Assembly (NCBI RefSeq): GCF_016864375.1
Contig: NZ_CP069354.1
Span: forward strand, 558,001 to 622,000
Direction: 5' to 3'
Length of the DNA: 64,000 bases
Source: Microvirga sp. VF16
GTDB lineage: Bacteria; Pseudomonadota; Alphaproteobacteria; Rhizobiales; Beijerinckiaceae
Every line of letters begins with the position of its first letter. The stretch's first letter is position 1. The position numbers were made by a program, and so were the translations under genes. Positions 18,174 to 27,746 of this stretch are shown here, piece after piece. The notes under the pieces were generated by a model. The model did not search any database, had not been told where the DNA came from, and saw nothing but the letters and a program-made list of their open reading frames with translations.

Positions 18174-18246
18174 AAGGGTTTGGCAGAACTGTTCGAGGCA
18201 CGTAGGGTTTGATGCGGCAGGAGGCGATAGATCGGGAGATCTTTCG

Positions 18247-19179
18247 ATGCAGCAATCACAACCCCTTAGCCGCCGCAGTCTTCTCTGCTCCTTGGCGGCG
18301 ACCAGCGCCACTGCGATGCTGTGGCCATTGACAGGAACTGCAAAACCAAGTCCCGTTCTCACCAGACCCATACCCTCGACTGGCGAGCCATTGCCCCTTG
18401 TAGGGCTCGGCACCTGGATCACATTCAATGTCGGCCGCGACATCGAAGCACGGGATAGTTGTGCCGAGGTCATGCGCGCGTTCTTTGAGGCCGGTGGAAG
18501 TCTGATCGATTCCTCCCCCATGTACGGTTCGTCGCAGGAGGTAGTCGGCTATGGCTTGCAGAAGCTCGGTCATCCATCCCGCCTGTTCGCGGCCGACAAG
18601 GTTTGGACCTCGTCCGCTTCCGCCGGACGAAGCCAGATTGAGGAGTCCCGTCGCCACTGGGGGATCCCTCGCTTCGACCTGCTGCAGGTGCACAATCTTC
18701 TGATCTGGGAGGCGCATCTCAGGACTCTGCTCGCCATGAAGGCGGCCGGCGAGGTGCGCTATGTTGGGATCACGACTTCGGAAGGACGCCGACATCGCGA
18801 GTTCGAGCGCGTGATGCGTGAGCATCCGCTCGACTTCATCCAAGTCACCTACAACATCCTCGATCGTGAAATCGAGGATCGCATTCTGCCCTTGGCCGCT
18901 GAGTGCGGCATCGGGGTCATCGTTAATCGCCCGTTCCGGCAAGGCGCCTTAATCGATCGCCTGGAGTCCCATCCGCTCCCGACTTGGGCGGCCGAGATCG
19001 ATGCACGAAGCTGGGCCCAGTTCATCCTGAAGTTCATCCTGTCACACCCGGCTGTAATTTGCGCCATCCCGGCGACAACCCGGGTAGATCACGTGCGCGA
19101 GAATATGACGGCGGCCACGGGCCCCCTGCCGGATGCGGCGATGCGGGCCCGCATGATCGCCTATGTCGAGCGCCTCTGA
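18247..19179 (+). CDS. Tat-exported aldo/keto reductase family protein
   Basis: A 310-residue protein with a twin-arginine signal (LSRRSLLCSLAATSATAM) followed by an AKR-type TIM barrel. The AKR features are GLGTWITFNVG, SLIDSSPMYGSS (catalytic Asp and Tyr), FAADKVWTS (catalytic Lys) and LLQVHNLL (catalytic His). The start at 18247 is preferred over 18124 because GGGAGATC precedes it and the Tat signal begins there. A periplasmic NADPH enzyme would be unusual; Tat export of a cofactor-loaded protein would explain it. The stop codon overlaps the next start (TGATG), so translation is coupled to the DUF6064 gene. Confidence 0.88.
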   Translation: MQQSQPLSRRSLLCSLAATSATAMLWPLTGTAKPSPVLTRPIPSTGEPLPLVGLGTWITFNVGRDIEARDSCAEVMRAFFEAGGSLIDSSPMYGSSQEVVGYGLQKLGHPSRLFAADKVWTSSASAGRSQIEESRRHWGIPRFDLLQVHNLLIWEAHLRTLLAMKAAGEVRYVGITTSEGRRHREFERVMREHPLDFIQVTYNILDREIEDRILPLAAECGIGVIVNRPFRQGALIDRLESHPLPTWAAEIDARSWAQFILKFILSHPAVICAIPATTRVDHVRENMTAATGPLPDAAMRARMIAYVERL

Positions 19180-19877
19180 TGGCGGACTGGTTGTCCTACA
19201 CGCTATCGGATTTCCTGCTGTTTTCGGCCCGCACCTATTATCGTCTGTTCGAGCTCTACAACCGGGCGATCTGGCCGGCACAGCTTCTGGCGCTGCTGCT
19301 CGGGCTCATCCTCCTGTGGCGCCTGCAACGCACCGGCCCTCAGCAAGGTTCGGTCGTGATGGTGATCCTTGCTGCCGGCTGGCTTTGGACGGCTTGGGCT
19401 TACCTTCTTGAGTATTACGACACGATCAACTGGGCGGCGCGGTATTTGGCGACCGCCTTTGTGGTCGAGGCGCTGCTGCTGATCTGGACAGGCCTCGTTC
19501 GCAACCGGATCTTGTTTCTGCCATATGGAGATTGGATCAGCCGAACCGGAATGGGGTTGGTTCTGTTCGCGCTTGCGGTGCAGCCATTGATTGGCCCGCT
19601 TGTGGGGCGTGATTGGTGGCAGGCCGAGATCTTTGGTGTCGCGCCTGATCCCACCGTGCTTGCCACGCTCGGTGTCCTCCTGACCGTGGACAAGCGGCCC
19701 CCGTGGGGGCTCATGATCATTCCGCTGATATGGTGCGCACTCAGTGGGGCAACTCTTTGGACGATGGGCTCGCCAGATGCCTGGGTCGTACCGATGGCAG
19801 CCCTTGGTGTTCTTGGCTTGGCAATCTATCGGGTGTCATCCGCGCGAGGGCAGGACAGGCAAACTGAAGCGAGGTGA
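19179..19877 (+). CDS. DUF6064-family membrane protein
   Basis: A 232-residue polytopic protein with about seven helices. The N-terminal segment LSDFLLFSARTYYRLFELY and EYYDTINWAARYLATAF are what I recall of the DUF6064 family. The start overlaps the stop of the reductase gene by one base, so the two are co-translated. Function unknown; the link with a Tat-exported reductase suggests a membrane partner or electron donor, but that is inference. Confidence 0.75.
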   Translation: MADWLSYTLSDFLLFSARTYYRLFELYNRAIWPAQLLALLLGLILLWRLQRTGPQQGSVVMVILAAGWLWTAWAYLLEYYDTINWAARYLATAFVVEALLLIWTGLVRNRILFLPYGDWISRTGMGLVLFALAVQPLIGPLVGRDWWQAEIFGVAPDPTVLATLGVLLTVDKRPPWGLMIIPLIWCALSGATLWTMGSPDAWVVPMAALGVLGLAIYRVSSARGQDRQTEAR

Positions 19878-20123
19878 AACTTCCTACGCCTAAGCGCCGT
19901 ACTGCGGCCGAGCCGCTGCTCACGATCTGGGTGATCGTGCAAGGCTGCGGATCCGGAGGCATTCGGAACCGGTAACGAACGATGTCTGCAGGACATTCTC
20001 TCACGAACGATGCGCCGTCTGTTCCGCAACTCCACAGCAGGACGGGAAACCTCGACGCTCGGGCTTCGGAGCAATCCATGCTATCTTTGCGTCGATGAGG
20101 AGACGGTGCCCGGGAGAACAGCA

Positions 20124-22277
20124 ATGGCACGTCGGCAGAGGCTTCATTCAATCATTGCTGCGATCGGCGCGGTCGGGTGCGTGGCAGTCGTTCCGACCCG
20201 GTTGTGTGCTCAGGATATGATTGCCATCGACCCCGATGACATCGGCGGCGTGGTAACCGGACCGAATGGGCCCGAAGACGGGGTCTGGGTCATTGCCGAG
20301 ACCACCGACCTGCCGACCAGGTTCGCCAGAATGGTCGTCACGGATGATCGGGGCCGCTATGTCGTACCCGATCTGCCGAAGGCCACTTACACGGTCTGGG
20401 TACGTGGCTATGGCCTCGTCGACTCGCCCAAGAGGACCAGCGCTCCCGGCAGGCTGCTCGATCTCCAGGCGGTGCCGACATCAAGCCAAAAGGAAGCGGC
20501 ACAGTACTACCCGGCCATCTACTGGTATTCCATGCTCAAGATCCCGGAGGCGAGCCAGTTCGGCGGCACGAGCGACATCCCCGACACCATCACGCAAGTC
20601 GATTGGCTCAAGCAGGTCAAGAACATCGGCTGCATCGGCTGCCATCAGCTCGGCCAGCACTCCACCCGCACGATCCCGAAGCAATTGGGCGAGTTCAGCT
20701 CGTCGGAGGAGGCCTGGATCCGCCGCGTGTCCTCAGGCCAGTCGGGCGAGACCATGGTGAACCAGCTCGCTGGGCGCTTCGGCGGAGTGCCATTCCGATA
20801 CTACGCTGACTGGATGGACCGCATCGCCAAAGGCGAGCTGCCGCATGCCAAGCCCAAACGGCCGGAAGGTATTGAGCGTAACATCGTGGTGACCACGTGG
20901 GAGTGGCTCAACGAGAAGAAATACTTGCACGATCTGATCTCGTCGGACCGGCGCCATCCAACCGTCAATGCCTATGGCCCGTTGTTCGGCTCGGCAGAGT
21001 ACTCCACCGATGTAATCCCGATCCTCGATCCGAAGACGCATACTGTCACCGAATTCGTGGCACCAGTGCGCGATCCCAATACGCCAGAGGCGCTCGGACC
21101 CGGACATGCCGCAAGCGACAAAGTGCTGGCGCCATCGCCCTACTGGGGTGAGGAAAAGATCTGGACTACCAAGGCCAACAATCACAACGGCATGTTCGAC
21201 CGCCAAGGACGGGTGTGGTTTGCCGCAACCGTGCGCGGCTCCAACAATCCGGATTTCTGCAAGAAGGGCTCCGACCACCCCTCGGCGAAGCTGTTCCCGC
21301 TGGAGCGGACGACCCGCTCTATCACGAGGCTCGATCCTGAGACGATGCAGTACACGTTTGTGGATACCTGCTTCGGGACCCATCACCTGCAGTTTGGCTA
21401 TGACGCGAACGACACCTTGTGGACAAGCGGCGGCGGCCCGGTGGTCGGCTGGATCAATACCAAGCTATTCGACGAGACGGGCGATGCGGCCAAGGCGCAG
21501 GGCTGGACGGCGCTAGTGCTCGACACGAATGGCAACGGCCAACGGGATGAATATGTCGAGCCTAATCAGCCGCTCGATCCGATGAAGGACAAGCGCATTG
21601 CCGGAGGCTTCTATGCGGTGAGCCCGAGCCCGGTGGATAGCTCCATCTGGGGCTCGGTGGGCGTGTTCAGCGGGACACCGGCGGTGGTCCGTCTGGATCC
21701 CGGGCCAAATCCGCCTCAGACTGCGCTGGCAGAAATCTACCACGTGCCGCGGCCCGGCTTCGGCATCCGCGGTGCCGACATTGACCGGCAAGGGGTGGTC
21801 TGGGCCTCACTGTCGAGCGGCCATCTGGCGAGCTTCGACCGGCGAAAATGCAAGCGGCCGCTCAAAGGACCACAGGCCACCGGTGATCACTGCCCGGAGG
21901 GTTGGTCCTTCCATCAGTACCCTGGTCCTGGCTTTCAAGGGATCGGGGAGAACAGCGCCGAGTCGAGCTACTACACCTGGGTTGATCAGCACAACACGTT
22001 CGGACTGGGCGAGGATGTGCCGATGTCTACCGCGAACCTGACGGACGGCCTAGTTGCGCTCAAGGGCGATCGGATGGTCTCATTGCGGGTGCCATATCCA
22101 CTGGGCTTCTATGCCAAGGGATTTGATGGGCGCATTGATGATCCCAATACCGGATGGAAGGGTCGAGGTCTGTGGACCACGAGTGGTGACCGGGCGCCGT
22201 GGCTCCGGGAGGGCGGCAAGGGCAGCAAGCCGGTCGTTGTGCACTTCCAGCTCCGCCCCGATCCCCTGGCCAAGTAA
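20124..22277 (+). CDS. Secreted beta-propeller-like protein with CxxCH motif
   Basis: A 717-residue exported protein. The signal peptide ends near RLCAQ. Residues about 35-100 form a carboxypeptidase-regulatory-like beta-sandwich (GVVTGPNGPEDGVWVIAE, DDRGRYVVPDLPKATYTVW). CIGCH at residues 170-174 is a CxxCH heme-attachment motif. The remainder resembles Vgb/streptogramin-lyase-like propellers (HNGMFDRQGRVWFAATV, ADIDRQGVVWASLSSG). The start at 20124 is supported by GGGAG eight bases upstream. Similar proteins in proteobacteria are annotated only by domain. It may be a periplasmic cytochrome-like oxidoreductase linked to the reductase upstream. Confidence 0.7.
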   Translation: MARRQRLHSIIAAIGAVGCVAVVPTRLCAQDMIAIDPDDIGGVVTGPNGPEDGVWVIAETTDLPTRFARMVVTDDRGRYVVPDLPKATYTVWVRGYGLVDSPKRTSAPGRLLDLQAVPTSSQKEAAQYYPAIYWYSMLKIPEASQFGGTSDIPDTITQVDWLKQVKNIGCIGCHQLGQHSTRTIPKQLGEFSSSEEAWIRRVSSGQSGETMVNQLAGRFGGVPFRYYADWMDRIAKGELPHAKPKRPEGIERNIVVTTWEWLNEKKYLHDLISSDRRHPTVNAYGPLFGSAEYSTDVIPILDPKTHTVTEFVAPVRDPNTPEALGPGHAASDKVLAPSPYWGEEKIWTTKANNHNGMFDRQGRVWFAATVRGSNNPDFCKKGSDHPSAKLFPLERTTRSITRLDPETMQYTFVDTCFGTHHLQFGYDANDTLWTSGGGPVVGWINTKLFDETGDAAKAQGWTALVLDTNGNGQRDEYVEPNQPLDPMKDKRIAGGFYAVSPSPVDSSIWGSVGVFSGTPAVVRLDPGPNPPQTALAEIYHVPRPGFGIRGADIDRQGVVWASLSSGHLASFDRRKCKRPLKGPQATGDHCPEGWSFHQYPGPGFQGIGENSAESSYYTWVDQHNTFGLGEDVPMSTANLTDGLVALKGDRMVSLRVPYPLGFYAKGFDGRIDDPNTGWKGRGLWTTSGDRAPWLREGGKGSKPVVVHFQLRPDPLAK

Positions 22278-22673
22278 TCTGGACGCGCAGCATTCTCTGA
22301 GCCACTGCGAGGAAAGAGCAGTGTACTATTCGAGCCATGAGTGCAGCTCAGACTGAACATTAGAGCATCGGACCCAAAAGTGGATTTGCATTTTGGGCTT
22401 GATCCGATGCTCAATCCCTTAAGCGGCGCATCGTTCGGCGCGGCCCTTTGGGCCCGCACGATGCGCTAGCGATGAACCCCACCCAGCTTGCTGCAATGGG
22501 TCAGGCCGCCCTGAGCCCGCATCTGTCTTAATCATCATGTTCTGATCCTATTATGAGCAGGGCAGTTAATCAAAAGATATAACCTAACGGGCACGCTCGC
22601 GCTGCCGGCCTTGCAAGTCCATTGTTGGGGGTCTGACCCTGCGATATAGTTTTCCAACATCTTTGGGAAAACT
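22278..22673. other. Intergenic region carrying a palindromic element
   Basis: Nearly 400 bases without a gene. It contains the dispersed palindromic element at 22363 and the promoter region of the cyclase-YcaO operon. Confidence 0.6.
22363..22466. repeat. Dispersed palindromic element, full two-hairpin copy
   Basis: Two adjacent palindromes. The first pairs GAGCATCGGA with TCCGATGCTC. The second pairs GCGCATCGT with ACGATGCGC around a GC-rich core (GGCCC-TTT-GGGCC). Related copies lie at 44557, 47452 and 57938. It resembles REP/RIME-type intergenic elements of Hyphomicrobiales. Confidence 0.75.
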
Positions 22674-25600
22674 ATGACAGGCAATCCGGTCACTATCGGT
22701 TCTGCGGATCCCAAGCTTGCGAGTCCTATCGGAGAGCGTCGACAGGTGACGGCGATGTTTTACGACATCGTCGACTCGACCTCACTTCTCAGCATGCTCG
22801 ACCCTGAGGAATTCGCGGATGCGCAAAGAGCCATCCATACGACCGTTGCATCCATTATCCAGCGTTACGATGGATATCTTGACCAGATTGCGGGTGATGG
22901 CGGTTGTGCTTTCTTCGGCTATCCCGTTGCAACGGAAGATGCAGCGGAGGCGGCGGTCAACGCTGCCCTTGAGATCATTCAACGTTGTAGGAACCTGGAG
23001 CAGGCGAGCGACAAAATTTCCGCAGTGCCGATGAGAATCGGCCTCGCCACCGGCACCGTCGTGGTCAATTCCTCTTCGAGAGTGGGGCTTCCCGGAGGGG
23101 TCGAGATCATTGGGCTGGCGGTCAACCTCGCCGCCCGTCTTCAGACACTGACAGCCCCAGACTCGGTCCTCGTATCGGAGACGACGCACCGGCTCACCCA
23201 TAGCGCATTCCACTATCGGTTCGTCGACAATATCACCGTGAAGGGCTTCAGCGAGCCGCAGCCTGTCTGGCAGCCGCTCGAGAAGCGGGAGCTGGATTCA
23301 AGGTTTGAAACGCGACGCCGCGCGGATACGCCTCTCGTGGCGCGGGTGCAGGAGATTGAAGTTGGGCTGCGCTGCTGGAGTGAAGTTGAGAAAGGAACAG
23401 GACGCATTCTCTTCCTGACAGGTGAGGCCGGTATTGGAAAGTCGAGGCTTGTATCCGAGCTTTCCCGGCACGTTGATCGCTCGAGCTGCGACAGACGGCT
23501 GTTCCAGTGCCAGCCTCGCGGCAACCGGCGTCCATTTCATGCACTCATCGACCGCTTCATTCGCGAGATCCGGCACTTCACAGGGTCGGAGGAAGTCGAT
23601 AACGCCGCTGTCCGTGCTTATCTCGCGAAGCTCGTTCCCGATGTCCGTCAGGAGAGCATCGACAGTTTGTGCCTTCTTGCGGAAGTGAGCCCTGGAAGGC
23701 TTGGGGGCGATATGAGCCCGATCGATGTTCCAGGTCAGCAATTTAGCCGAGCAGCGATCGGAGCCATGATCGACGTCCTGTCTGCTTGGTCTGCACGTAA
23801 ACCGCAATTCATCATTCTTGAGGATTATCAGTGGGCGGACGCGCTGACGAAATCGTTGGTTGCGGAATTGGCGCGTGGGATCGGCGGTATTCGGGCGCTG
23901 CTCGTCGTCTCGTCCAGAGAGCCTGTGGGCCCTGATCTGACCAGCTGTCCGGGGGTCGTCGTACAGGACCTTGCGCGATTGTCGTCAGGCAATGTCGCTC
24001 AACTGGTGGAGGAGATCTGGAAGCCGCACCCAGTCCCTCAAGGTCTCTCACACTTCATTGAGGCGCGGAGCGAAGGCGTTCCGCTCTTCGTGGAGGAGTT
24101 GGCATACCTCCTCAAGGATAGGTTCGGCTCAGCGCATAGCACTAAAGTCTCCTGGGAGACCATGCTGGTCCAAGAAGGGGTTTCGACACTCAAGGATCTC
24201 CTCTTGGCGCGTATCGCCGGCATGAACGGCGCACGGCGGATCGCCCAGATTGCAAGCGTCATCGGGCGGGAATTCCTTTTCCCGCATCTGGTGGCGATTG
24301 CAGGCGGGATGCCGCATGACACGATAGCGAGCCACCTTGAAAGCCTTGTCGCGAACAATGTTGTTCATCCTGCAGGTGGGGAAGGAGAGAGATCCTTCCG
24401 ATTCCGGCATGTGCTGTTTCAGGAAGCAGCATACGACAGCTTGCTGAAATCGGAGCAGCGCGAACTTCATCGCCGGATCGTCGCCGCTTCGAAAGGCAGT
24501 GGTTCGCCACAGCTGTCCGATGATGTCTTGGCCTGGCATTGCGAAAGGGCTGGCCTGTTCCAGGAGGCTACGCAATATGCTATCAGGGCCGCCGAAGGCT
24601 GCGCTATCCGCTCCGCTATGCATGAGGCCTATCAGCTTCTGGCGTCGGCCGAAACCTGTCTGTCTCGGGTTACGCAATCTTCCTCGACGGACGACCTCAT
24701 GCTGCGCCTGCTGGCGACAAGAGGACCGGTCGAAATGGCTCTGTACGGGAGCGGATCACGCGAGGCCCGTCGCACCTACGAGGAGGCCATCGCCATCTGC
24801 AGGGGCAAAGGCCCGACGGATCGGGAGCAGTGGTTTCCGCTCTATTGGGGCTGGTGGATCACTTCGCCGAATTCCGAAGCGGTTGCGCGCTCGCAGGTCA
24901 TCGTCTCCGATCTGGAGAAGACGTCTGATCCGGAGATCAGGCTTCAAGCGCTGCACTGTTCCTGGGCGACCCATTTCCATGCCGGCAACCATTTGGACTG
25001 TCTCCGATGCATCGATCAGGGTCTGCGGCTTTACGATCGGGAACGGGCCGTCCTCAATCGGACAAAGTATGGAGGGCATGACGCCAAGGTCTGCGGCCTA
25101 GCGGAGCGGGGACAGTCGCTCTGGTTCCGTGGTGATCGTGCGGCCGCTGCCAAAAGCGTCGAAGCTGCACTGCACTGGGCGGAGGAGATCAATCATCTCG
25201 GCAGCATCTGTCATGCCCTGGATGTAGCGCTCATCTTCAACCATTTCGAGAAGAATGGTCCCGAGGTGCTGCGGCTCTCCGCCAGGATGCGGGAGCTCGC
25301 CGTACAGTATGACCTTCCCAATTGCGAAGCGAAAGCTGATATCTTTTCCGGTTGGGCCCTTGCCCTGCAAGGTCATGTCACTGAGGGCCGCGGCAAGTTT
25401 GAGCGGGGCCTGAAGCATCAACTGAAAATTGGCACGGAAGAAGATCTTCCCCTTTACATGGATATGAGAGCCGCGACGCTCGAATGCGAGGGTCGCGACG
25501 ATCTCGCTCTTCGGGCCATAGAGGAGGCGCTCGAGTATGCGAAGCGGACGAGCGATGTGTTCTGGCTGCCGGAACTCTATCGGCGGCGTGCGGCACTTGG

Positions 25601-25733
25601 CGAGCAATGCGGGCGCTCCGCAGTGCTCGTGCGACTCGATCTGGAGCGCGCACTCTCGCTGGCTGTAGCGCAAGGGGCCGAGACAATTGCTCAACGCGTT
25701 CGCGATGATCTCCAACGCTTGGACCAAGGCTGA
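22674..25733 (+). CDS. Class III adenylate cyclase-AAA ATPase-TPR signalling protein
   Basis: A 1019-residue cytoplasmic protein. Residues about 20-200 are a class III nucleotide cyclase domain with the metal-binding aspartates in FYDIVDST (D31) and AGDGG (D75), and the transition-state Asn and Arg in GLAVNLAARLQ (N151, R155). Residues about 220-600 are a STAND/AAA-type ATPase with Walker A GEAGIGKS (250-257) and a Walker-B-like FIILEDYQWAD. The C-terminal 400 residues are helical and TPR-like. Its TGA overlaps the ATG of the YcaO gene (TGATG), so the two are translationally coupled, which suggests a sensory or regulatory role for the modification system. Substrate (ATP or GTP) and activity are not certain. 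Confidence 0.88.
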   Translation: MTGNPVTIGSADPKLASPIGERRQVTAMFYDIVDSTSLLSMLDPEEFADAQRAIHTTVASIIQRYDGYLDQIAGDGGCAFFGYPVATEDAAEAAVNAALEIIQRCRNLEQASDKISAVPMRIGLATGTVVVNSSSRVGLPGGVEIIGLAVNLAARLQTLTAPDSVLVSETTHRLTHSAFHYRFVDNITVKGFSEPQPVWQPLEKRELDSRFETRRRADTPLVARVQEIEVGLRCWSEVEKGTGRILFLTGEAGIGKSRLVSELSRHVDRSSCDRRLFQCQPRGNRRPFHALIDRFIREIRHFTGSEEVDNAAVRAYLAKLVPDVRQESIDSLCLLAEVSPGRLGGDMSPIDVPGQQFSRAAIGAMIDVLSAWSARKPQFIILEDYQWADALTKSLVAELARGIGGIRALLVVSSREPVGPDLTSCPGVVVQDLARLSSGNVAQLVEEIWKPHPVPQGLSHFIEARSEGVPLFVEELAYLLKDRFGSAHSTKVSWETMLVQEGVSTLKDLLLARIAGMNGARRIAQIASVIGREFLFPHLVAIAGGMPHDTIASHLESLVANNVVHPAGGEGERSFRFRHVLFQEAAYDSLLKSEQRELHRRIVAASKGSGSPQLSDDVLAWHCERAGLFQEATQYAIRAAEGCAIRSAMHEAYQLLASAETCLSRVTQSSSTDDLMLRLLATRGPVEMALYGSGSREARRTYEEAIAICRGKGPTDREQWFPLYWGWWITSPNSEAVARSQVIVSDLEKTSDPEIRLQALHCSWATHFHAGNHLDCLRCIDQGLRLYDRERAVLNRTKYGGHDAKVCGLAERGQSLWFRGDRAAAAKSVEAALHWAEEINHLGSICHALDVALIFNHFEKNGPEVLRLSARMRELAVQYDLPNCEAKADIFSGWALALQGHVTEGRGKFERGLKHQLKIGTEEDLPLYMDMRAATLECEGRDDLALRAIEEALEYAKRTSDVFWLPELYRRRAALGEQCGRSAVLVRLDLERALSLAVAQGAETIAQRVRDDLQRLDQG

Positions 25734-26953
25734 TGCCGATAACTGGAATCCTCGCGCCCCACGCTCGTCATGTTCCCGATCTTCTCATAGCTGAAGAAGA
25801 TGCACCTGCCGCTTATATCGATGCAGAGGAGTTGAGTACATGGTTGCGCCGTCTCTTACGCAACCGCCAGCACTTCGGCATTACGCGCGTCGGCAGTTTG
25901 ACCCGGCTCGACCGCATTGGCTTGTCCGTCGTGCAGGTCACGAGGCCGCTTGCGCTCTCCAATGCCGTCTCCCAGGGAAAAGGTATGGACATCCTGACGG
26001 CGGCCGCGTCCGGCCTTATGGAGTCTCTTGAAACATGGGCAGCGGAGCGCATTCCGGATACGGCCGTACGCATGGCAGCGCCATCGGCCCTGGGCATGGA
26101 CTGGATGGAGTTGTACGCCCGATGGGTTGATCCTACCATGCAGGCGAACTGGGCGTCGCGCGAGGTTCCGTTGATCGACAGCTGGGATCTTATGTCTTCC
26201 GCTCCCGGCGCTGTACCGCTTGCTCTCGTCGATACGGTTTACACCTGTCCCGATCCGCATCCGGCGGTCTTTCCGCGCGTGACGACGGGGCTGGGTGCCG
26301 GAAGGAGCCTGATGGCCGCGATCATTCAAGCGGGCCTCGAGATCCTGGAGCGGCACGCATTGGTCGGAACGCGTCGCACACCATACTTCTATGAACGGTT
26401 CCAGATCGATCTGACGACGGTCCGCGAAGGAGACGCCGTGTCGCTGCTGCGCAGAGTGCAGGACGCGGGCTTCGTCGTTGCGGCCTGGCGGGCGCAGGAA
26501 GCGCATCCCCTGCCGGTCTATCGCTGCCATGTGATGGAAGGCGAATGGCCGTTAGAGCTGGCCCCGATGCCCGCCGAAGGATCGGCCTGCCGCTTCACCA
26601 GCGACGGCGCTCTCGTCAGCGCGCTCCTGGAGGCGTGTCAGGCAAGAGCAGCCACTATTGCGGGAGCACGGGAGGACCTGACGCGGCGAATGTACCCGTC
26701 CTCGCACGAACGGAAGCATCTGGCGGAATGGCGCGATCAGCTTCGCTCGAAAGGTTCGGTGTCGCATGAGCCGGATCGGCATGCTCCTGAAGGGGATGCC
26801 ACGGGGCTGCCCATGCTCGTCGAGGCGCTGAAACAGGCCGGAGCGCGCGCGATCTTGGTAGTCCCTCTGTTCACTTCCCTAACGCTGGGAGTTTATGTGG
26901 TCCGCGTCGTCGCTCCGCCCCTGCGTCTATGGCCTGGAGGCCGGCATGGATAA
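25733..26953 (+). CDS. YcaO-domain protein (TfuA-associated cyclodehydratase/thioamidase type)
   Basis: A 406-residue YcaO protein. The family's ATP and magnesium motifs are visible: GITRVGSLTRLD, SNAVSQGKGMD (80-86), the MESLETWAAE glutamates (E97, E100), and GLEILERHAL (E203, E206). YcaO enzymes activate a peptide amide with ATP; those paired with TfuA form backbone thioamides (thioviridamide and trifolitoxin type systems, methanogen McrA) using a sulfide donor. The TfuA-like gene overlaps its 3' end by eight bases, so thioamidation is the best prediction. The C-terminus (WPGGRHG) lacks the proline-rich tail of azoline-forming YcaOs. No precursor peptide is recognisable nearby. Confidence 0.88.
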   Translation: MPITGILAPHARHVPDLLIAEEDAPAAYIDAEELSTWLRRLLRNRQHFGITRVGSLTRLDRIGLSVVQVTRPLALSNAVSQGKGMDILTAAASGLMESLETWAAERIPDTAVRMAAPSALGMDWMELYARWVDPTMQANWASREVPLIDSWDLMSSAPGAVPLALVDTVYTCPDPHPAVFPRVTTGLGAGRSLMAAIIQAGLEILERHALVGTRRTPYFYERFQIDLTTVREGDAVSLLRRVQDAGFVVAAWRAQEAHPLPVYRCHVMEGEWPLELAPMPAEGSACRFTSDGALVSALLEACQARAATIAGAREDLTRRMYPSSHERKHLAEWRDQLRSKGSVSHEPDRHAPEGDATGLPMLVEALKQAGARAILVVPLFTSLTLGVYVVRVVAPPLRLWPGGRHG

Positions 26954-27722
26954 CCGGATCGTCGTCTTCCTGGGACCAAGTCTGCCACAGGAGCAAGCGC
27001 GAAACCTGCTTCAGGCTCACTATGCCGCTCCAGCCGATCAGGGCGATATCGTCGAGGCCGTGCAATTGCTGCGGCCGCGAATCATCGTTCTCATCGATGG
27101 CGCTTTCGGCTCGGTCCCGACGGTGCGTCATAAGGAGATCCTGTGGGCTCTCGCTCAGGGCGTCGAAATCTTCGGGGCGTCGAGCCTCGGCGCGCTCCGC
27201 GCGGCGGAACTCGCGGGCTATGGCATGAGGGGCTATGGCCTTATCTACCGCTGGTATCGGTCAGTTCCCTTCGCCGAGGACGATGAGGTTGCGGTCGCCA
27301 TGGCTCCTCCCGAACTCGGCGCAGGAGCGTTGGGCGATGCACTCATCGACATGAGGATCACGTTCAACCGCGCGGTGCGCGCTGGAATCGTTCCGCCGAA
27401 CCTTCGCGAGCATCTGGTCGGAATCGCCCGCTCCACCCACTTTCTCGAGCGCAGCTACTCTCATGTCCTGACGAGGGCAGAAGCCGAGATCCCGGCACAA
27501 TACGCCTCATCCCTGCGTAACCTGCAGGCTTGGCTACGCGATCACACCATCAGTCAGAAACGGATCGACGCTATCGGCCTGCTGCGCCAGCTGGCAATGC
27601 GAGCAGGGACGCGTATGACGGAAGCCGTCCGCGCCCCTCGATTTCAGCTGACGGAAGCCTTCGTTCGGGATCTTGAAGACGCCGGATTCGACATAGGCCG
27701 GCTTGGTGCGCAAAGGTGGTAG
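26946..27722 (+). CDS. TfuA-like protein
   Basis: A 258-residue protein of the TfuA-like family, named for the trifolitoxin cluster. It is recognised by IVVFLGPSLPQEQA at the N-terminus, the central IIVLIDGAFGSVPTVRHKEI, and ALAQGVEIFGASSLGALRAAEL, the conserved core. TfuA partners assist YcaO in thioamide formation, probably by delivering sulfur. The ATG at 26946 lies inside the end of the YcaO gene, with GGAGG five bases upstream, so the two proteins are made together. An HETGH metalloprotease gene follows at once. Confidence 0.88.
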   Translation: MDNRIVVFLGPSLPQEQARNLLQAHYAAPADQGDIVEAVQLLRPRIIVLIDGAFGSVPTVRHKEILWALAQGVEIFGASSLGALRAAELAGYGMRGYGLIYRWYRSVPFAEDDEVAVAMAPPELGAGALGDALIDMRITFNRAVRAGIVPPNLREHLVGIARSTHFLERSYSHVLTRAEAEIPAQYASSLRNLQAWLRDHTISQKRIDAIGLLRQLAMRAGTRMTEAVRAPRFQLTEAFVRDLEDAGFDIGRLGAQRW

Positions 27723-27746
27723 TAGCCGTGACCCGCCGGTGGAGAT

